DNA from: an uncultured Lachnospiraceae bacterium
Lineage (GTDB): Bacteria > Bacillota > Clostridia > Lachnospirales > Lachnospiraceae
Direction of reading: 5' to 3'
DNA: 28,562 nucleotides
NCBI GenBank assembly: GCA_910586025.1
Contig: CAJUIO010000044.1
Coordinates: forward strand, 1 to 28,562
Each line of letters starts with the position of its first letter. Within the stretch, counting starts at the first letter, position 1. This document shows positions 14,907 through 23,601 of this stretch, in pieces. Under the pieces are notes generated by a model. It worked only from the letters and a program-made list of their open reading frames with translations, was not told where the DNA came from and did no database searches. The position numbers were made by a program, and so were the translations under genes.

Positions 14907-16508
14907 CTATTTTGCAGCAAGGAATGCGTCAAACTGTTCCTGCATGGCTGCGATAATCTCGTTGATACCATTCGCTTCCAGTTCTGCGTTAAATTTCTCC
15001 AGATAGCTGTCCACATCCACCTGTCCAAAAAGCAAGGCATCTCTGTATTCGTCCACCGTGGCCGTACAGGCTGCCATCTGGTCATAAACCGCACTGCTGT
15101 CAAATACGAAGCCCATACCGTTGGAATACTGAATGCTGTCATCACTCCAGAGCGCTTCCATTGCGCTGAAATATTCCGCATAATCCGTCTCAAAAGGAAG
15201 ACTCAGACACTCATTCGGATAGAACCACGGCGCTGTCATATTCCAGCCTGCCGTATCTGCCGTCACACCGTCCGCATACCATGCACAGCCGTTCTCGTCC
15301 ACCTGATAAGTAACACCCTCAATACCAAGTGCAAGCAGCCTTCCAATTGTCTCATCCGTATAAGTCAGATACAGAAGCTTCATAGCGGCATCAGGATTTT
15401 TGCAGGTCGGGGAAATATTCCATCCATTGTAAACGCAGGAGTTATCACCCGCCAGATCCGTTATCTGAAAAATAATCATTTCATAATTTGTAATCTGGGC
15501 TCTCATCAGACTAAGCGCATAATCAATGGAATATGCCTCAAACATAAATCCGCCACAGATTCCCTCGTTGCACAGCGGTCCGAAATTCTCGGTGTTGTTC
15601 AGGGGATCATCCACAATATACCCTTTTTCCGCCCATTCCTTACTCTGATAACAGTAATTGCGGAATTCCTCCGTGGCATAGTAATTCTTGATCTCGGTCT
15701 CTCCCACGCCGCGGTTCATCAGAACGCCGATCAGGGAATCGTTCCCAAGATTATCCACGCCCATCAGGGGACGTAAAAACCGTTCTCCCTGCCAGCACAG
15801 TTCCGGATGCGCCGCTTCCGCTTTCGCCATAATCTCCTCCAGCTGTTCCATTGAGATTTTCGTTCCGGCCTGATCCGCCACTCCGATTTCCTCCGCAATG
15901 TCTTTTCTCATGGTATAGACCTGGAAATTGGAAAAGCTGTCGGCGCCTGGTATGGAATACTGTTCTCCGTTTACCTTGCAGGTGTCATAAATCGCCTCCG
16001 GAAACAGTTCCCAGAGATCCGGATATACCTCTTTGTACTTTTCCAAAGAAATGCACTGTTCATTCTTTACCATGTCACTGACGCTGGAGTAAAACCTCCA
16101 CGCAAACAGATCAATCGGATCACTGGTATCCGTAAGCAAAAGCGTCAGTTGGGTTGCCCGGTCGCCGAAGGAGAGGGACAGAAGATCGGCCTGAACACCG
16201 GCGTTAATTGATATTAGATACTCATTGAGCGCCGCTTCCACGTCCGCCTCTCTCTCCTGCGTGTCCGAACGGCTGATCACCTCCATCTTCACCACCGGCC
16301 AGTCTGCCGGATCATCCGCAACCACCAGCGTTCCTTCCGGAACCGCCTCTGTGCCGGTCTCTTCCTGTGTTTCCGCCTCCGTCTGCGAGGCCGGCGCATT
16401 GTCCTTCCCGGAAGGAGCCGCAGCCCCTCCTTTGTCAGAGGATCCGCAGGCGGCTATCCCTATTCCCATTGCCACTGTAAGCAAAACCGCAACTAATTTC
16501 TTCTTCAT
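14907..16508 (-). CDS. Extracellular binding lipoprotein of ABC transporter, second of a tandem pair
   Basis: A 533-residue substrate-binding lipoprotein: MKKKLVAVLL, a hydrophobic core and Cys21 after IAA, then a long Ser/Thr/Glu/Pro-rich linker of about 45 residues. The mature part is clearly homologous along its whole length to the lipoprotein encoded just upstream, sharing blocks such as TDTSDPIDLFAWR, GADSFSNFQVY and LMGVDNLGND. The greatest differences are in the linker and around residues 300-330, where this copy reads NTENFGPLCNEGICGG. It starts after AAGGAG only 11 nt behind its paralogue. It probably delivers a related but not identical ligand to the same permeases; this is inferred from the duplication. 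Confidence 0.92.
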   Translation of the reverse strand: MKKKLVAVLLTVAMGIGIAACGSSDKGGAAAPSGKDNAPASQTEAETQEETGTEAVPEGTLVVADDPADWPVVKMEVISRSDTQEREADVEAALNEYLISINAGVQADLLSLSFGDRATQLTLLLTDTSDPIDLFAWRFYSSVSDMVKNEQCISLEKYKEVYPDLWELFPEAIYDTCKVNGEQYSIPGADSFSNFQVYTMRKDIAEEIGVADQAGTKISMEQLEEIMAKAEAAHPELCWQGERFLRPLMGVDNLGNDSLIGVLMNRGVGETEIKNYYATEEFRNYCYQSKEWAEKGYIVDDPLNNTENFGPLCNEGICGGFMFEAYSIDYALSLMRAQITNYEMIIFQITDLAGDNSCVYNGWNISPTCKNPDAAMKLLYLTYTDETIGRLLALGIEGVTYQVDENGCAWYADGVTADTAGWNMTAPWFYPNECLSLPFETDYAEYFSAMEALWSDDSIQYSNGMGFVFDSSAVYDQMAACTATVDEYRDALLFGQVDVDSYLEKFNAELEANGINEIIAAMQEQFDAFLAAK

Positions 16509-16519
16509 TTGTTTTCTCC

Positions 16520-18106
16520 TTATTTTGAAGCAAGAAACACCTCGAATTGTTTCTGCATTTCCGCAATAATCTCATTAATTCCGTTCGCCTCAAGTTCCGC
16601 ATTGAATTTCTCCAGATAGCTGTCCACATCCACCTGTCCCATCAGCAGCGCTTCTCTGTACTCATCCACGGTTGCCGTACAGGCCGCCACCTGGTCATAA
16701 ACCGATGAATTGTCAAACACGAATCCCATTCCGTTGGAGTACTGGATCGTATCGTCGCTCCAGAGCGCCTCCATGGCTGAAAAATATTCTTTATAATCCG
16801 TTTCAAACGGAAGGCTCAGACACTCGTTGGGATAAAACCATGCCGCACTCATATTCCATCCGGCCGTATTGACATCCACTCCGTCCGCATACCATGCGCA
16901 GCCGTTTTCATCCACCTGATATGTAACTCCCTCAATTCCAAGAGTGAAATATCTTGCCACATTCTCATCTGTATACATCAGATAAAGCAGCTTCATTGCA
17001 GCGTCAGGATTTTTGCAGACAGTGGAGATCTGCCAGCCGTTATATACGCAGGAATTATCTCCCATCAGATCCGTGAGCTGGAAAATCACCGTATCGTAAC
17101 TACTAATCTGTGCCTTCATAAGCGAATAAGTATAGTCGATCGAATACCCTTCAAACATGTATCCGCCTCCGATGCCGTCATTCATCAACGTATACCCGGC
17201 ATAATTGGTGTTCAGCGGATCGTCCACGATATACCCGTTGTCAGCCCACTCTTTGCACTGATAGCAATAGTTGCGGAACTCCTCCGTCGCATAATAGTTC
17301 ACGATCTGCGTCTCGCCAACGCCCCTGTTCATGAGAACGCCGATCAGGGCGTCGTTTCCCAGATTATCCACACCCATCAGCGGCTTTACAAAGGTATCCC
17401 CGTGCCAGCACATTTCGGGATGTGCGGCTTCCGCCTTTGCCAGAATTTCATTGAACTGCTCCATGGTAATCTTGGTATCCACCAGATCCATCACACCGAT
17501 TTCTTCGGCTACATCTTTCCGCATGGCATATACCTGGAAATTGGAAAAGCTGTCGGCTCCCGGAAGGGAAAACTGCTCCCCGTTTACCTTACAGGTATCA
17601 TACACCGATTCCGGGAACATCTCCCAAAGCTCTGGATATACATCTCGATATTTTTCAAGAGAAATACACTGTCCGTTCTTTACCAGATCGTTCACCGATG
17701 AATACCATCTCCAGGCAAACAGATCGATAGGATCACTTGTATCCGTCAGCATCAGTGTCAGTTGTGTCGCCCGATCTCCCACAGTAATGGGCAGCAGATC
17801 AGCCTGAACACCGGCATTGATAGATACCAGATACTCATTAAGCGCCTTTTCAATCTCAGCCTCTTTCTCCTGCGCATCGGTAAAGCTGCACGTCTCAACC
17901 TTGATCACGGGCCAGTCCGCAGGATCGCCTGCCGCCGCAAACGCTCCGGCCTGCTCCTTTCCTTTATCGTTCGAATCCTCTGACGGCGAGCTCTCCTGCC
18001 CCTTATCCGGGGAAGAACCGCCGGCTTCCTTCGGAGAAGACGCACAGGCGCATAGGCTCATCGCCATCGCAATAACCAACAGGACGGAAACCAATTTCCT
18101 TTTCAT
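16520..18106 (-). CDS. Extracellular binding lipoprotein of ABC transporter, first of a tandem pair
   Basis: A 528-residue substrate-binding lipoprotein with signal MKRKLVSVLLVIAMAM, lipobox cysteine at residue 21 (CAC), and a Ser/Pro/Lys/Glu-rich linker. The mature domain shares long identical stretches with the downstream copy, differing notably near residues 295-330, where it reads NTNYAGYTLMNDGIGGG. It has the strongest ribosome-binding site of the operon (AAAGGAGGG) and follows a 215-bp spacer holding a hairpin (18262-18283), so it may be made in excess over the permeases or from its own promoter. The order permease-permease-lipoprotein is the reverse of the left-hand module. Confidence 0.92.
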   Translation of the reverse strand: MKRKLVSVLLVIAMAMSLCACASSPKEAGGSSPDKGQESSPSEDSNDKGKEQAGAFAAAGDPADWPVIKVETCSFTDAQEKEAEIEKALNEYLVSINAGVQADLLPITVGDRATQLTLMLTDTSDPIDLFAWRWYSSVNDLVKNGQCISLEKYRDVYPELWEMFPESVYDTCKVNGEQFSLPGADSFSNFQVYAMRKDVAEEIGVMDLVDTKITMEQFNEILAKAEAAHPEMCWHGDTFVKPLMGVDNLGNDALIGVLMNRGVGETQIVNYYATEEFRNYCYQCKEWADNGYIVDDPLNTNYAGYTLMNDGIGGGYMFEGYSIDYTYSLMKAQISSYDTVIFQLTDLMGDNSCVYNGWQISTVCKNPDAAMKLLYLMYTDENVARYFTLGIEGVTYQVDENGCAWYADGVDVNTAGWNMSAAWFYPNECLSLPFETDYKEYFSAMEALWSDDTIQYSNGMGFVFDNSSVYDQVAACTATVDEYREALLMGQVDVDSYLEKFNAELEANGINEIIAEMQKQFEVFLASK

Positions 18107-18261
18107 AAAAACCCTCCTTTATTCTAATTGTTTATCGGGAACTTTATAAAAAGGATATAGAATTTTCACAGATATGAATATATAAAATCTTACATTTTTT
18201 ATCATATTTCCTGATTTTCAGCCCGCTTGATTCGGATTTTATTGTAGTATATATACAGAAA

Positions 18262-18283
18262 GAGGATCCCTTTCGAGATCCTC
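18262..18283 (-). promoter_or_regulatory. Hairpin between permease and tandem lipoprotein genes
   Basis: GAGGATC (18262-18268) pairs with GATCCTC (18277-18283) around an 8-nt loop; on the minus strand TTTCTGTATATATA follows. It could be a weak terminator or an mRNA processing site. The rest of the spacer to 18107 is very AT-rich, as expected for a promoter, but I cannot pick a clear -35/-10 pair. Confidence 0.45.
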
Positions 18284-18321
18284 CTCTATCGCTTTCTGCC
18301 GATATATCCGCCGGCCTCCTG

Positions 18322-19209
18322 TCACCCCTTCACGCCGCCGATCACAATTCCCCTCACAAAGGACTTCTGGAAAAACGGGTAAGCGATCATAATCGGGATG
18401 ATGGAGATAACTGCGATCGCCATCCGCACTCCCAGACTTGGTATCGAGCTTGCAAATTCCCCCATGCTTGATGAGGCATATTCCTTCAAAAACTGCACGT
18501 TATTCTGCATTGCGTTCAACACGTTCTGAATCGTATACAGATCCTTGTTTCTGATCAGATAGTACTGACCGTTAATCCAGTCATTCCAGTAAGCCAGAGC
18601 CGCAAACAGCGACAGCGTGGAGACCATGGGCTTTGAAAGCGGAATGGAAATATGGAACAGAATCCCCACCTGGCTGCAGGAATCCATCTCCGCCGCCTCG
18701 CACAGCTCCACCGGCACATTTGTGGTGAAATAAGTCCTCATCAGAATCACGTTAAACGCATTCATCATCAGATTCGGACAGATCAGCCCGAAAATCTTGT
18801 CACTGACATGAAACTGCTGGCTCCACACGATATAGCTGGGTATCATACCGCCCGAAAACAGCATCGTGAAAAAGATAAAAAACGAGATAAGGTTTCTACC
18901 GGGCAGATCTCTTTTTGAAAGAAGATATCCCACCGCCATCGTCATACAGATATTCGCCGTCGTGCCAATCGTAGCCACAAGGATCGTCATTCCGTACGCC
19001 TTTATGATTTTGGTTCCTGACATGAGCAGATAGCGGTATGCCGTGAAATCCACATCTCTCGGTATGAAAGAATAACCGTATTTCGTTATGGTCGTCTCGC
19101 TGGTAATCGAAGATACCGCCAGCAGAATAAACGGAAGCAGCGCCCCGGCCGCCAGAACGGCCATCACAATATTTGAAAAAATCTGAAAGCCTTTGCCTTT
19201 CCCTGCCAT
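18322..19209 (-). CDS. CUT1 ABC transporter permease, LplC/AraQ type
   Basis: A 295-residue MalG-like permease with about six membrane segments. The EAA loop reads CEAAEMDSCSQVGILF followed by IPLSKP, and the C-terminus VRGIVIGGVKG is typical of the group. The central Gly of the EAA loop is replaced by Ser (DSC), where the left-hand module has DGC. I chose the ATG at 19209 because AAGGAGGAG lies just upstream; an in-frame start at 19245 would overlap the preceding gene and has no such site. The gap to the partner permease is 22 bp. Confidence 0.92.
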   Translation of the reverse strand: MAGKGKGFQIFSNIVMAVLAAGALLPFILLAVSSITSETTITKYGYSFIPRDVDFTAYRYLLMSGTKIIKAYGMTILVATIGTTANICMTMAVGYLLSKRDLPGRNLISFFIFFTMLFSGGMIPSYIVWSQQFHVSDKIFGLICPNLMMNAFNVILMRTYFTTNVPVELCEAAEMDSCSQVGILFHISIPLSKPMVSTLSLFAALAYWNDWINGQYYLIRNKDLYTIQNVLNAMQNNVQFLKEYASSSMGEFASSIPSLGVRMAIAVISIIPIMIAYPFFQKSFVRGIVIGGVKG

Positions 19210-19231
19210 AATGCTCCTCCTTATCTTTCCA

Positions 19232-20188
19232 TCAGAACAGCGCACTGTCCGAATCCACCTTCCGAACCACGGTATTCGTGATCATGACAACGACAAATCC
19301 GAGAATTGACTGCAGGAATCCTGCTGCCAGCGATCTTCCCACATCATGGTCTTCCATCATGGCGCGGTATACAAAGGTATCGATTGTGGTTGTAGCCGTA
19401 TACAGGGTTCCCGTGTTCATGGGAACCTGATAGAACAGGCCGAAATCCGACGCAAACATCCTGCCCAGAGACATGATCGTGAGCATGATAACCGTCGGGC
19501 GCAGCAGCGGAAGCGTGATTTTCGTGATCTGCTGCCAGATGGTCGCACCGTCAACTACCGCCGCTTCATAATAGGTTTTGTCAAATCCGATGATCGTGGC
19601 ATAGAAGACGATACTCTGAAAACCGAATCCCTTCCACAGGTGCACGATGGTCAGAATAAACGGCCAGTATTTCGGCTCCGTATACCAGTTAATCCCCTCC
19701 ATCCCCAGATTCTCAAGAATTCCCTTATTGATAAACCCGTTGCTGTAGGAAAGCAGCGCATATACCAGATAGCCCACCAATACCATACTCACCAGGTGCG
19801 GAATCAGAATCACCGTCTGATAAAACTGCTTTGCCCTCGCATTGCGGATCTCTCCCAGGACGATGGCGACGAAAATTGCCAGCACGGTTCCCAGGACAAT
19901 AAACGCAAGATTATAGCAGATCGTGTTGCGGAACATGATTTTTGCCCATTTTGACGAAAACAGGTAGGAGAAATTACTCAGCCCGCACCAGGGGCTGGCA
20001 AAGATCCCCTTTGCAAAGCTGTAGTTTTTAAATGCCAGAATCAATCCAACCATCGGCATATAATTGTTGATGATCAGATAAATAAATCCCGGCACCGCCA
20101 ACAGATACAAAAATCTGTATTTGTACATTCTTTTCAGCACGAATTTTTTGGGCGGCCTGGCAGCCGTCAATTTCTTAGCAGTTTTCAA
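19232..20188 (-). CDS. CUT1 ABC transporter permease, LplB type, TTG start
   Basis: A 318-residue MalF-like permease with the LplB signature NNYMPMVGLILAFKNYSF after the first helix and an EAA loop YEAAVVDGATIWQQI followed by LPLLRP. The best start is TTG at 20188, preceded by AAAGGTG; the next ATG, at residue 21, would cut into the basic N-terminus. It begins 124 bp after the regulator gene. That gap contains an isolated TTGACA (20294-20299) without a matching -10 and a small inverted repeat, as expected of a promoter switched on by the adjacent AraC-type regulator. No transport ATPase is encoded nearby. Confidence 0.9.
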   Translation of the reverse strand: MKTAKKLTAARPPKKFVLKRMYKYRFLYLLAVPGFIYLIINNYMPMVGLILAFKNYSFAKGIFASPWCGLSNFSYLFSSKWAKIMFRNTICYNLAFIVLGTVLAIFVAIVLGEIRNARAKQFYQTVILIPHLVSMVLVGYLVYALLSYSNGFINKGILENLGMEGINWYTEPKYWPFILTIVHLWKGFGFQSIVFYATIIGFDKTYYEAAVVDGATIWQQITKITLPLLRPTVIMLTIMSLGRMFASDFGLFYQVPMNTGTLYTATTTIDTFVYRAMMEDHDVGRSLAAGFLQSILGFVVVMITNTVVRKVDSDSALF

Positions 20189-20263
20189 CGTATATCACAC
20201 CTTTCCCTTCCTGAATTGCAGACAACTGATTCCTGTATCTGGTATGATATAGAAGATCCGCCT

Positions 20264-20279
20264 TTTTCGATAGCGAAAA
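20264..20279. promoter_or_regulatory. Short inverted repeat in the regulator-permease gap
   Basis: TTTTCG and CGAAAA flank a 4-bp centre. It is downstream of the isolated TTGACA at 20294-20299 and upstream of the permease start. It could be an operator half of the uptake genes or a weak terminator; the sequence does not decide. Confidence 0.3.
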
Positions 20280-20312
20280 TCTTACTAAAAATATGTCAAT
20301 TCCTGATTTGTT

Positions 20313-21899
20313 CTAATTATTCTCCCGAAACTCCGAGGGTGTGCATCCCACGATCTGCTTGAAGCCGCGCATGAAATTGCTGTAGTTGGCATATCCCGCC
20401 CGCTCCGACACAATGGTGACAGGCAGATTTGTGGTGGACAGGAGGACCTTTGCCACCTCCATCTTTTCATTATCTATATATTTCTTCAGACTGTATCCCG
20501 TGCTCTTTTTGAAGATTCTTGTCAGATATTCCGGGTTCATCCCCACCCGCTCCGCCAACTCGCTGACCAGAATATCGCTGTCAATGTTCTGTCTGATATA
20601 ACGGATAGTCCTCTGAATCACATCCTGTCCGTCCGGATCCGAGAGATCGCACAGACGGTTTATCACATATTCAATGGCCGTCTTCATCTCATTAATTTCT
20701 CTCCAGCAGTACATGAAATCATAATAGGTAAGCTTTTCGTCAAACACGTCCGCACTGTTGATATCCATGGAGGCCATACGGCCAAGCAGCATCTCGCTGA
20801 TTCCCTGATGGAGCTTCATCAGCGTATCCCTGTTGGCGTCGCTGCTGTTGGAATAATAGTCCAGATACCGGACAATACTGCTTTTCAGATCCATCAGACG
20901 ATCCTGGTTCAGCAGAGTCTTCCAGGAGGCGAGCCTTGCCTCCGGCATACTGCCGCCTCCGAAAATGCCGGATTCCCCCACCCTTTGAATCCGGCTCACA
21001 TTCCTCACATTATTTTTCTGCTCCGCCAGGAGTCTGCCGCACATGTCATAGAGCTGTTCAAAGCCGCAGAAGTCACCGTAATAAATGATCGTTTCCATCT
21101 TCATCAGCTTCTGGAAAAACACATGCATATTTTCGATCTGCTCCAAAAGTCTGTCCTGGTTGCGCACACTGCCGCCTCCAAACATAATCAGAGCGATAAA
21201 GCTTCCCACGCCTTCGTTTCTCAAAACGACAACATTTCTCGTTTGAAAGGGCAGCATGATCTCGTCGATAATATTATAGTATGTGCTGCGCAGAAGCCCT
21301 CTGTCCTCTTCCTTCCAGGAGGAATTCATGTTTAAGACATGCACCAAAAAGGGCAGATACAGCACCTCCTCGTCCCAGTCTCCAAGCTTCATCCGAATCA
21401 GTCTGCGCAGGAAAGAAGCATCACCGGTGAGCCCTGTAAGATAGCGCATGGCGTTTCCGTCCAGAATATCTATCTCCCTGTCCACAAAAAAGGATCCGGT
21501 ATCCATCAGCTCTCTGTTTTTCTGCTCAATGGATATCTGCATGAGAGCACGGCGCACCACATGCTCCAGTTCCTCCCTTCCTGCGGGCTGCAGAATATAA
21601 TCAAAGCTTTGCAGGGAAATCGCTTCCTTCATATACTCAAAATCCGCATGGGCCGTAAGAAAGATAAACTTACAGTGCGGATACCTTGAGAGCACCCATC
21701 TCGCAAAGGCAATCCCGTCCTCTCCCGGCATCACGATATCACAAAGAAAAATATGGTAATAATTCCTCTCCAGCTTCCTCCTTGCTTCCTGGGCGCTTCC
21801 CGCCATATCCACCAGATCCAGCTTAAGCTCCGCCCTTTTCAGCTGTCCGTACACCGTATTTAAAATCAGCGGCTCGTCATCAATAATCAGTATGTTCAT
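20313..21899 (-). CDS. YesN-type response regulator with AraC DNA-binding domain, receiver Lys replaced by Gln
   Basis: A 528-residue regulator of full YesN length: receiver (about 1-120), a long middle region (about 130-420) and a C-terminal AraC domain (about 428-528) containing VSELAERVGMNPEYLTRIF and a second helix-turn-helix. Asp54 in FLCDIVMP is the phospho-acceptor and Thr82 is present, but the conserved Lys reads Gln104 (DYILQPA). That substitution may alter phosphorylation-driven activation. The start overlaps the kinase gene by 20 bp and has GGAGGTG just ahead, so translation is coupled. Likely targets are the permease, lipoprotein and esterase genes downstream. Confidence 0.93.
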   Translation of the reverse strand: MNILIIDDEPLILNTVYGQLKRAELKLDLVDMAGSAQEARRKLERNYYHIFLCDIVMPGEDGIAFARWVLSRYPHCKFIFLTAHADFEYMKEAISLQSFDYILQPAGREELEHVVRRALMQISIEQKNRELMDTGSFFVDREIDILDGNAMRYLTGLTGDASFLRRLIRMKLGDWDEEVLYLPFLVHVLNMNSSWKEEDRGLLRSTYYNIIDEIMLPFQTRNVVVLRNEGVGSFIALIMFGGGSVRNQDRLLEQIENMHVFFQKLMKMETIIYYGDFCGFEQLYDMCGRLLAEQKNNVRNVSRIQRVGESGIFGGGSMPEARLASWKTLLNQDRLMDLKSSIVRYLDYYSNSSDANRDTLMKLHQGISEMLLGRMASMDINSADVFDEKLTYYDFMYCWREINEMKTAIEYVINRLCDLSDPDGQDVIQRTIRYIRQNIDSDILVSELAERVGMNPEYLTRIFKKSTGYSLKKYIDNEKMEVAKVLLSTTNLPVTIVSERAGYANYSNFMRGFKQIVGCTPSEFRENN

Positions 21900-23601
21900 C
21901 CCTCACCTCCGGCAAAATGATTTCTGTGGTGGAGCCCCCATAGGGAGAATTGCAGAAATACCAGTTTCCCTGCCCCTGATAAGCCAGACAGATCCTGTAC
22001 TTGAGATTGTCGATACCCACATGATAAGGCCGGAACCGGAAATCGACCACAGGGCGGTTCAACTCCTCTATCAGCTCCTCCGGGTATCCGCATCCGTTGT
22101 CCGCAATGCTGATGGACACTCTGCGTTTTCCCTCCTCATCCGTCACAATCCCCGCCTTCACCTTCACTGTCAGTATCATTCCCTCTTTCATGGCATGTTT
22201 GATGGAGTTTTCCACAAAGGTCTGGATACAGAGAATAGGTATTCTGCAGTCCTTTGCTTCCTCTTTGATATCGCTCTGCAGCAAAATAGGAAATCCACCC
22301 TTAATACTGTAAATATTACAGTATGCCCTGACCTCCTTCATTTCCTCCTCCACAGTCACCGGCTGTCTCTGATCCCGGAACACATACCGGAAATAAGAGG
22401 AAAACGACCGGATCATATCATTCGCGGCATCTGTGGAATGCGCTTCCAGCAGCGAGCTTACCGTGTTGAGACAGTTCAAAAAAAAGTGGGGGTTTACCTG
22501 AAGCTGGTAATACTGAAGCTGAACCTCTTTCACCCGCTGTCTCTCCCGGAACTTTTCCTCCTGCAGGCACACCATCCTCTCAAGCACCTCGTCGATCTGC
22601 CGGTTAATTTTTCTGAATTCCTCGATCTGCAGTCTCTGCGGCAGCTTTGGAGGTTCCGTATTTCCCTCTTCCGATACCATCTCGTTGATTCTGTGGGAAA
22701 TATGCTCAACAGGGTAGAGAAGAACGCCCTTAACTTTCTTTAGCAGCACCAGCAGAATTATAAGAAAAATAACAGGAATCAAGATTACCACCACCCAGAA
22801 ATCGGGCTGTTCCCAGATCTCGTAAAGCTTTAGCGACGCAATGGAGACCACCAGAGTCATATCCATGGAATTAAGCCGCACGGGAGTCAAAATTTCACCG
22901 CTGTGGCCGATTTTTGATGTGTCAACGGCAACTGCCTGAAGAATGTCTTCTGCCGCCGTCTGGCCGTCGCCAATCCGGGTGACAATCTGATCCTCCTGAT
23001 ACACATAAGAGATATTCGCTTTTTCCTCTTCGCCAAAATAACGGTTGAGATTTATTGTAAACCCAAGATATTTATTCTGAGTGCTGAAAAAATAGACCAG
23101 CCAGGATTCTCCGGAGCACTCCATAAAAGCATAATCCTTCCGAACGCCGGAAACACAGGGCAGAGCCTTTCGGAGCTTCAGATCTCTTTCCAGCTTTGTC
23201 CCTGAATAATTATAATTGCTGTAAACGCTCCTCATGGAATCCCTGTCTGCATCATAAAAGAACATTCCGCCAGGATAGTCAAGGGAATCCACCTTCTCCT
23301 GTATACTGCCGTTGATATAATAGGCTGCGCCAATCCAGTCGTAATCGTCCAGGCTGCCGGCCCTGACCCTCTTATAATGAAAATTATTGACGTAAATCGA
23401 ATTGACGGCCTCCGCCATACCCGTAACATCCTTATCCAGCCGGGAGCCGTAATGCCTCACTACAAGCTCCGCATTATCCAGAAGCTCCTCCCGGCTGTTA
23501 TACCAAATAATTCCGCTGTAGGACAACATCAGGATCAGCACAAACCCGAACATAACTCCCCAGCAGATAAAAATCATTTTTCGTAAGGTAAGCTGTTTCA
23601 C
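21880..23601 (-). CDS. YesM-type sensor histidine kinase, GTG start coupled to hydrolase gene
   Basis: A 573-residue membrane kinase with segments at about 9-31 and 268-289 enclosing an extracellular sensor domain, a HAMP-like linker, and a kinase core with His372 in VNPHFFLNCLNT, N-box CIQTFVENSIKHAM, IADNGCGYPEEL, and a degenerate G-box VGIDNLKYRICLAYQG. The start is GTG at 23601, whose last two bases begin the TGA stop of the hydrolase gene; AAGGCGGAAG lies upstream. Longer reading frames extend into the hydrolase gene and are rejected. This overlap ties the kinase to an enzyme of unknown ester specificity. It is about 50 residues shorter than the left-hand kinase. Confidence 0.92.
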   Translation of the reverse strand: MKQLTLRKMIFICWGVMFGFVLILMLSYSGIIWYNSREELLDNAELVVRHYGSRLDKDVTGMAEAVNSIYVNNFHYKRVRAGSLDDYDWIGAAYYINGSIQEKVDSLDYPGGMFFYDADRDSMRSVYSNYNYSGTKLERDLKLRKALPCVSGVRKDYAFMECSGESWLVYFFSTQNKYLGFTINLNRYFGEEEKANISYVYQEDQIVTRIGDGQTAAEDILQAVAVDTSKIGHSGEILTPVRLNSMDMTLVVSIASLKLYEIWEQPDFWVVVILIPVIFLIILLVLLKKVKGVLLYPVEHISHRINEMVSEEGNTEPPKLPQRLQIEEFRKINRQIDEVLERMVCLQEEKFRERQRVKEVQLQYYQLQVNPHFFLNCLNTVSSLLEAHSTDAANDMIRSFSSYFRYVFRDQRQPVTVEEEMKEVRAYCNIYSIKGGFPILLQSDIKEEAKDCRIPILCIQTFVENSIKHAMKEGMILTVKVKAGIVTDEEGKRRVSISIADNGCGYPEELIEELNRPVVDFRFRPYHVGIDNLKYRICLAYQGQGNWYFCNSPYGGSTTEIILPEVRDEHTDY

